In this document: positions 59,506 to 64,000 of the stretch, one piece after another
Numbering within the stretch: position 1 is the first letter of the stretch
Layout: every line of letters starts with the position of its first letter
NCBI GenBank assembly: GCA_022844125.1
Contig: JALHMI010000017.1
Location: 1-64,000, forward strand
DNA: 64,000 bases
Source: Pirellulales bacterium
Lineage (GTDB): Bacteria > Planctomycetota > Planctomycetia > Pirellulales > PALSA-1355
Direction of reading: 5' to 3'
Translations under genes and position numbers: made by a program
The notes under the pieces: model-generated
What the model saw: only the letters and a program-made list of their open reading frames with translations
Database searches by the model: none
Told to the model about the DNA's origin: nothing

Positions 59506-62058
59506 ATGACCGTCGAAGCACAGCCATCCGCCGCGCGACAACACCCCAAGCAATTGCGCCCCGAGCTCCTGGCGCCGGCGGGCGATCTGGTTTGCGCTCG
59601 CGCGGCTGTCGAAAACGGCGCGGATGCCGTCTACTTCGGGCTCGACGCCGGATTCAACGCCCGCGCCCGGGCCACGAACATTTCGCTTGAGGGGCTGGAC
59701 GAGCTGCTCGCCCTGCTGCACGGCCGCGGCGTGAAGGGTTACCTCACGCTCAACACGCTGGTCTTCACCGACGAGCTGGCCGGCGTCGAACAGCTCGTGC
59801 GGCGCGTGGCCGCGGCCGGTGTCGATGCGGTCCTCGTGCAGGATCTCGGCCTCGCCCGACTGGTGCGCGAAATCTGCCCCGAGCTGTCGGTGCACGCCTC
59901 GACGCAGATGACGATGACCAGCGCCGAGACAATTCGCGCGGCCAGCGCGCTCGGTGTGGAACGTGTGGTCCTCGCCCGCGAACTCTCGCTCGACGAGATT
60001 CGTCAGATCAACCAGAAAACTTCCATGCCGCTCGAAGCGTTTGTCCACGGCGCGCTGTGCGTGGCCTACTCGGGCCAATGCCTCACCAGCGAGTCGCTGG
60101 GCGGCCGGAGCGCCAACCGCGGCCAGTGTGCCCAGGCCTGCCGTCTGCCCTATGAACTTGTCTGCGACGGTCGCGACGTCGATCTCGGCGAGCAGCAGTA
60201 CCTGCTCAGCCCGCAAGACCTGGCGGCGTTCGACCTGGTGAACGAGCTGATCGACGCGGGCGTCTGTTCGCTGAAGATCGAAGGCCGGCTGAAGACGCCC
60301 GAGTACGTGGCTAACATCACGCGGCATTACCGCGAGGCGATCGATAGCGCGATGGCTGGGCGACCGGTGGAGTTCACTCCCCGCGACGTGGAGGAGATGG
60401 AGCTCTCGTTCTCGCGCGGCTTCTCGCCCGGCTGGCTGGGTGGTTGCGATCACAAGATGCTGGTGCCGGCCACCAGTTCCGCCAAGCGCGGCGTGTTGCT
60501 CGGCCAGATTCGCGGAGTCCGCGGCGAGCGCGTGGCGGTCGAGCTCCGCGCGCAGATCAAACGTGGCGACGGGATCGTCTTTGCCGGCAATCGCGCTCAA
60601 GGCGACGAGCAAGGCGGCCGCGTTTACGAAGTGTTCAGCGGCCAGCGCTCGCTGACCGATCCGATTGATTCCGGCGTCGTCGAACTCTCATTCGCCCACG
60701 GCGCGATCGACTTCGAGAAGTTGTCCACCGGCCAGGCCGTCTGGAAGAACGACGATCCGGAGCTCAATGCCCGCTTGCGAAATTCGTTTACCGGCGCGAA
60801 GCCGCTCCGCCGCGTCCCACTCGATCTGCACGTGCATGCCAAAGTTGGCCAGCCGCTCGAGGTGCTCGTGGACACCGCGGCGGGGGTCGAATGCACGATT
60901 CGCAGCCCAGAGCCGCTGGCCGAAGCTCGCAAGCACCCGCTTACGCTTGAGGTGCTCCGCGAGCAGTTCGCGCGTCTCGGCGGCACGAACTACGCGCTCG
61001 AGCACATCACGGCGGAAATTGTCGGCACCCCGATGGTTCCGCTCAGCGTCTTGGGGCAGTTGCGCCACGAAATGGTTCGCCAGCTCGACGCTCTGGCGGT
61101 CGCGCCGCCCGCGCGCACGCTGGCCGCACAATCGCCCCTGGCCGCGGCACGCGAGCGGATCGCGCAGAAGATCCCCGCCGAACCGCCCTCCTGCGAACCT
61201 CGCTTGCACGTCCTCTGCCGCTCGCTCGTTCAGCTCGAGAGTGTGCTGGCCGCGAACGTTCGCAGCGTGATGGTCGATTTCCAGGACATTCGCGAGTATC
61301 GCGAAGCAGCGGCCGTGGCCCGCACTGCTGGCGCAGCGCTGCTCATCGCGACCACGCGCATTCAAAAGCCCGACGAGATGGGCCTGCTGCGCGTGATCAC
61401 GCGCCACGGCGCGGCTGGCGTCCTGGTGCGGAACCTCGCCGGGCTGGAGTTCTGCCGCGAGCAGAACATTCCGGCCGTGGCCGACTTCTCGCTGAACGCC
61501 ACCAACGAGCTGACAGTCGAGTGGCTGAAAGCCGTCGGCGCCCAGCGCGTCACGGCGTCCTACGACATGAACCGCGACCAGCTTTTGGACCTGGTGTCGG
61601 CCGTTCCGCCCGCCTGGCTCGAAGTCGTGATCCACCAGCACATGCCGATGTTCCACATGGAGCATTGCGTGTTCTGCGCCGTGCTCTCTCCAGGCACCAA
61701 CAAGCACAATTGCGGACGCCCCTGCGACGTGCACCAGGTGCGCTTGCGCGACCGCGTGGGGCAAGAGCATCCGCTCACCGCCGACGTTGGCTGCCGCAAC
61801 ACGCTCTACAACGCCGTGCCACAAAGCGGCGCCGAAGCCGTGCCCGAACTCATCCGCCGCGGCGTGCGCGACTTCCGCATCGAACTTTTGCACGACGCCT
61901 CGCGAGATTCGATCGCCCGCACGATCCATCTCTACCGGCGGTTGCTGGCGGGCGAAATCACGGGGCGCGAGGTCTACAGCACGCTGGCGGCCTCGAACCG
62001 CGTGGGCGTCACGCGCGGCACGCTTGAAGAACGTCGCAATCCGCTCGCCATCATTTAG
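59506..62058 (+). CDS. U32 peptidase-family protein (RlhA/TrhP-like)
   Basis: 850 residues. The N-terminal TIM-like domain begins LRPELLAPAGDLVCARAAVENGADAVYFGL, and the U32 signature is EAFVHGALCVAYSGQCLTSE with SANRGQCAQACR, whose Cys residues are expected to bind an iron-sulfur cluster. The collagenase-like C-terminal half (about 320-850) includes a second Cys set (HCVFCAVLSP, NCGRPCDVHQ). Family members RlhA and TrhP/TrhO are RNA hydroxylation factors, which fits better than proteolysis. It is longer than E. coli RlhA (about 650), the extra part being in the C-terminus. It heads the rdgB/THUMP methyltransferase group. Confidence 0.85.
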   Translation: MTVEAQPSAARQHPKQLRPELLAPAGDLVCARAAVENGADAVYFGLDAGFNARARATNISLEGLDELLALLHGRGVKGYLTLNTLVFTDELAGVEQLVRRVAAAGVDAVLVQDLGLARLVREICPELSVHASTQMTMTSAETIRAASALGVERVVLARELSLDEIRQINQKTSMPLEAFVHGALCVAYSGQCLTSESLGGRSANRGQCAQACRLPYELVCDGRDVDLGEQQYLLSPQDLAAFDLVNELIDAGVCSLKIEGRLKTPEYVANITRHYREAIDSAMAGRPVEFTPRDVEEMELSFSRGFSPGWLGGCDHKMLVPATSSAKRGVLLGQIRGVRGERVAVELRAQIKRGDGIVFAGNRAQGDEQGGRVYEVFSGQRSLTDPIDSGVVELSFAHGAIDFEKLSTGQAVWKNDDPELNARLRNSFTGAKPLRRVPLDLHVHAKVGQPLEVLVDTAAGVECTIRSPEPLAEARKHPLTLEVLREQFARLGGTNYALEHITAEIVGTPMVPLSVLGQLRHEMVRQLDALAVAPPARTLAAQSPLAAARERIAQKIPAEPPSCEPRLHVLCRSLVQLESVLAANVRSVMVDFQDIREYREAAAVARTAGAALLIATTRIQKPDEMGLLRVITRHGAAGVLVRNLAGLEFCREQNIPAVADFSLNATNELTVEWLKAVGAQRVTASYDMNRDQLLDLVSAVPPAWLEVVIHQHMPMFHMEHCVFCAVLSPGTNKHNCGRPCDVHQVRLRDRVGQEHPLTADVGCRNTLYNAVPQSGAEAVPELIRRGVRDFRIELLHDASRDSIARTIHLYRRLLAGEITGREVYSTLAASNRVGVTRGTLEERRNPLAII

Positions 62059-62083
62059 CTGGCGCGCAAAGTCTCCTCCACAT

Positions 62084-62722
62084 ATGAACTCACCCGCCTC
62101 ACGGCTTATGCTCGTCTTCGGCACCGGCAATCGCAAGAAAGCCGTGGAGCTGGTGGTCTTGCTCGCGCCCACGGACATCCACCTGAAGACGCTGGCCGAC
62201 TTCCCCGCGCCGCTGGATGTCGCGGAAACCGGCACGACCTTCGCCGACAACGCCCGGCTCAAAGCCACCGAGCAAGCGAAGCATCTGGGTCACTGGGTGC
62301 TGGCGGACGACAGCGGACTGGCGGTCGATGCGCTTGGCGGCCGGCCCGGCGTCTACTCGGCGCGCTATGCCGGCGAGAAGGCGACTGATGCCGACAACCG
62401 CCGAAAGCTCCTGGCCGAATTGGCCGACGTCCCGCCGCCGAAGCGTACCGCGCACTTTGTCTGTCATCTCGCGCTTGCCGATCCAACCGGCGCCGTCCGC
62501 GCCGAAGCTACCGGCCGCTGCCACGGTCTGATTCGCGCGGCCGAAGCAGGCAGCGGCGGCTTCGGTTACGATCCACTGTTCGAGGTCCTCGAATACCATC
62601 GCACGTTTGGCGAGCTCGGCCCGGTGACCAAGTCCGTGCTCAGCCATCGCGCCCGAGCCATGTCCGCAATTTTGCCCGAGCTCGTGCGGCTCCTCACAGA
62701 AAGCGAGCCCACTGGTGGCTGA
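62084..62722 (+). CDS. rdgB: RdgB/HAM1-type dITP/XTP pyrophosphatase
   Basis: 212 residues from ATG 62084 (ATG 62108 is possible). The family features are complete: VFGTGNRKKAVEL at the start, ETGTTFADNARLKATEQAK, LADDSGLAVDALGGRPGVYSARYAG and GGFGYDPLFE, then LSHRARAM near the end. It hydrolyses ITP, dITP and XTP to their monophosphates, keeping damaged purines out of nucleic acids. The stop overlaps the next start by eight bases, so it is co-translated with the methyltransferase. Confidence 0.94.
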   Translation: MNSPASRLMLVFGTGNRKKAVELVVLLAPTDIHLKTLADFPAPLDVAETGTTFADNARLKATEQAKHLGHWVLADDSGLAVDALGGRPGVYSARYAGEKATDADNRRKLLAELADVPPPKRTAHFVCHLALADPTGAVRAEATGRCHGLIRAAEAGSGGFGYDPLFEVLEYHRTFGELGPVTKSVLSHRARAMSAILPELVRLLTESEPTGG

Positions 62723-63902
62723 AACGTTCCCGATCATTGCCAAGACGCTCTTCGGCCTCGAAGAGGTCCTTGCCGCCGAGCTGCGCGAGCTGGGGGCCGA
62801 GGACGTGCAAGTCGGCCGCCGCTTGTGTTCGTTTCACGGCGACCAGCGAATGCTCTATCGCGTAAACATTTGTTGCCGCACTGCCACGCGCGTGCTGAAG
62901 CCCATCCTGCGCTTTCCGGCCGACGGCTCGGACGCCCTCTATCGCCGTATCGGCCGCACGAATTGGATCAAGCATCTCGACAAGGAAGGCACGCTGGCAA
63001 TCGATCCGGTCACCAGCGGCACCATCTTCACCAACTCGCTCTACGCGGCGCAAGTCGCCAAGGATGCGATCGTCGATCAGATTCGCCGGGTCAGCGGTCA
63101 GCGGCCGTCGGTTGAACTCGACGACCCCGACCTGCGAATCAACCTGCACATCGAGGGCAAGCGAGTGACGGTGTATCTCGACGCCTCGGGCGAATCGCTC
63201 CACAAGCGCGGGTATCGGCTGGCGACCGGCGCCGCCCCGCTGGGCGAGGTGCTCGCGGCCGGCATCCTACGGCTCACCGAGTGGGACGCCGCCAGCCCGC
63301 TCGTCGACTTCATGTGCGGCTCGGGAACCATTCCGATCGAGGCCGCCATGCTCGCGCGGCGGATTGTGCCCGGCGCGTGCGGGCGCACGTACGGCTATCA
63401 GCGGTGGCTCGACTACGACGCCGCGCTGCACGAAGAAGTGCTCGCCGAAGCGCGGCGCGATGAGCGCCCCAGCCTGCCGTTCCCGATCCTCGGTTCGGAT
63501 CACGATCCCGAGATGATCGCGGCTTCCAAAGAGAACGCGGAACGTGCCGGCGTCGCGGGCGACATCACTTGGCAAGTATCGGATTTCGTGGAGGTGGTGC
63601 CCCCTGCCTCGGCCGGCACGCTGGTCACTAATCCGCCTTACGAAGAACGCCTCAAGACCGACGAGATCATCGAGTTTCACAAGCGCATCGGCGACGTGCT
63701 GAAGCATCGCTGGGCCGGCTACACCGCTTGGGTCCTGGCGGGTAATCTCGACGCGGCGAAGTTCATCGGCCTCAAGCCCAACCGCAAGATTCGCCTGTTC
63801 AACGGCCAGATCGAATGCCGGCTACTGAAATTCGCGATCTATGCCTTCGGCGAGCGCCCGCGTGCGAGGACCGTCGAACCCGAAAGTCCGATTGTCGAGT
63901 AG
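62715..63902 (+). CDS. THUMP-domain class I RNA methyltransferase (RlmL/YpsC-like)
   Basis: 395 residues from GTG 62715, inside the end of rdgB. The N-terminal THUMP/ferredoxin-like part (residues 1-155) begins FPIIAKTLFGLEEVLAAELRELG. The C-terminal Rossmann methyltransferase has the SAM-binding VDFMCGSGTIPIEAAMLARR and the N6/N2-type catalytic motif TNPPYEERL. The close match in layout is to the 23S rRNA m2G2445 methyltransferase part of RlmL and to YpsC. It should be cytosolic. It is the last gene of the probable unit U32-rdgB-methyltransferase. Confidence 0.88.
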   Translation: MAETFPIIAKTLFGLEEVLAAELRELGAEDVQVGRRLCSFHGDQRMLYRVNICCRTATRVLKPILRFPADGSDALYRRIGRTNWIKHLDKEGTLAIDPVTSGTIFTNSLYAAQVAKDAIVDQIRRVSGQRPSVELDDPDLRINLHIEGKRVTVYLDASGESLHKRGYRLATGAAPLGEVLAAGILRLTEWDAASPLVDFMCGSGTIPIEAAMLARRIVPGACGRTYGYQRWLDYDAALHEEVLAEARRDERPSLPFPILGSDHDPEMIAASKENAERAGVAGDITWQVSDFVEVVPPASAGTLVTNPPYEERLKTDEIIEFHKRIGDVLKHRWAGYTAWVLAGNLDAAKFIGLKPNRKIRLFNGQIECRLLKFAIYAFGERPRARTVEPESPIVE

Positions 63903-63918
63903 GGAGTTTCTACCAGCG

Positions 63919-63969
63919 GGTAGCCCTGACAACTTGTTGTCCGGGTGCCTCCGGCACAAGGGGGGTTAG
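63919..63969. repeat. Intergenic repeat element, copy 3 (one end)
   Basis: GGGTAGCCCTGACAACTTG begins an end of the same element as at 54416 and 55054, and GGTGCCTCCGGCACAAG matches the complement of the right end of copy 2. It is in reverse orientation relative to that right end. The other end, if present, lies beyond or near the window edge. Confidence 0.65.
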
Positions 63970-64000
63970 GCAACGCGCTACAAGAAGCAAAGCCTGCCTC

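Overview
This GC-rich window looks like a planctomycete chromosome, most likely of the Pirellulales type. The evidence is two giant secreted PVC-type CxxCH cytochrome/dehydrogenase proteins, a redoxin-cytochrome-copper monooxygenase fusion, secreted Hint-domain proteins, a PEP-CTERM serine protease, Tat-exported Gfo/Idh/MocA and PhoD-like enzymes, and an EF-G of the spirochaete/planctomycete/mitochondrial type. The taxonomic call is inference from gene content; no rRNA gene is present.

Layout. 1-7.1 kb: the 3' end of a large autotransporter whose passenger is a near-perfect array of twelve 64-residue repeats, a Spy-like periplasmic protein, and the redoxin/cytochrome c/PHM-like protein. 7.3-15 kb: a same-strand cluster with a broken Hint-protein paralogue, its intact sister, a TPR/coiled-coil protein and two unusual Hsp70 proteins, the first with a C-terminal membrane anchor. 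15.1-21.2 kb: two PVC-type cytochrome proteins, the second with a dispersed inverted repeat inside its leader codons. 21.4-23.7 kb: zinc-ribbon protein, 2-oxoglutarate/Fe(II) oxygenase-like enzyme and an orphan receiver. 24.2-30.2 kb: sdhC-sdhA-sdhB behind a recognisable promoter, a ferredoxin-PII pair on the other strand, an NAD-dependent sugar epimerase/reductase-like gene and tRNA-His.

30.3-38.2 kb is the replication-initiation locus, read leftwards: dnaA, an intergenic region with the features of oriC (DnaA boxes, a trinucleotide tract, AT-rich stretch), dnaN, dciA and gyrB, with dciA where many bacteria carry recF. DnaA lacks domain I. A Tat-exported PhoD-like phosphatase lies beyond gyrB. 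38.6-45 kb: an oxidoreductase, DUF421 and DUF4112 membrane proteins, the PEP-CTERM protease, two small genes and EF-G with its own terminator. 45.4-53.3 kb: an intramembrane CPBP-type protease, a D-lactate-dehydrogenase-like gene translationally coupled to a YhiN-type flavoprotein, a rhomboid protease, an SMP-30 lactonase, and a glycerol facilitator followed by a ceramidase-like gene. 53.7-64 kb: an ICMT-like methyltransferase, a CopZ-like zinc/[2Fe-2S] protein bracketed by two copies of a non-coding repeat element and a fragment of a paralogue, a Tat-exported oxidoreductase, an APC permease, a DoxX protein, a U32 protease-family protein, rdgB and an overlapping THUMP-type RNA methyltransferase. 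A third copy of the repeat element lies at the right edge.

Most genes are recognisable by family. The points with most claim to novelty are the Hint/coiled-coil/anchored-Hsp70 cluster, the repeat element tied to the CopZ-like gene, the inverted repeat that supplies part of an exported protein's leader, the higher-order homogenised autotransporter array, and the unusual DnaA with its candidate origin.
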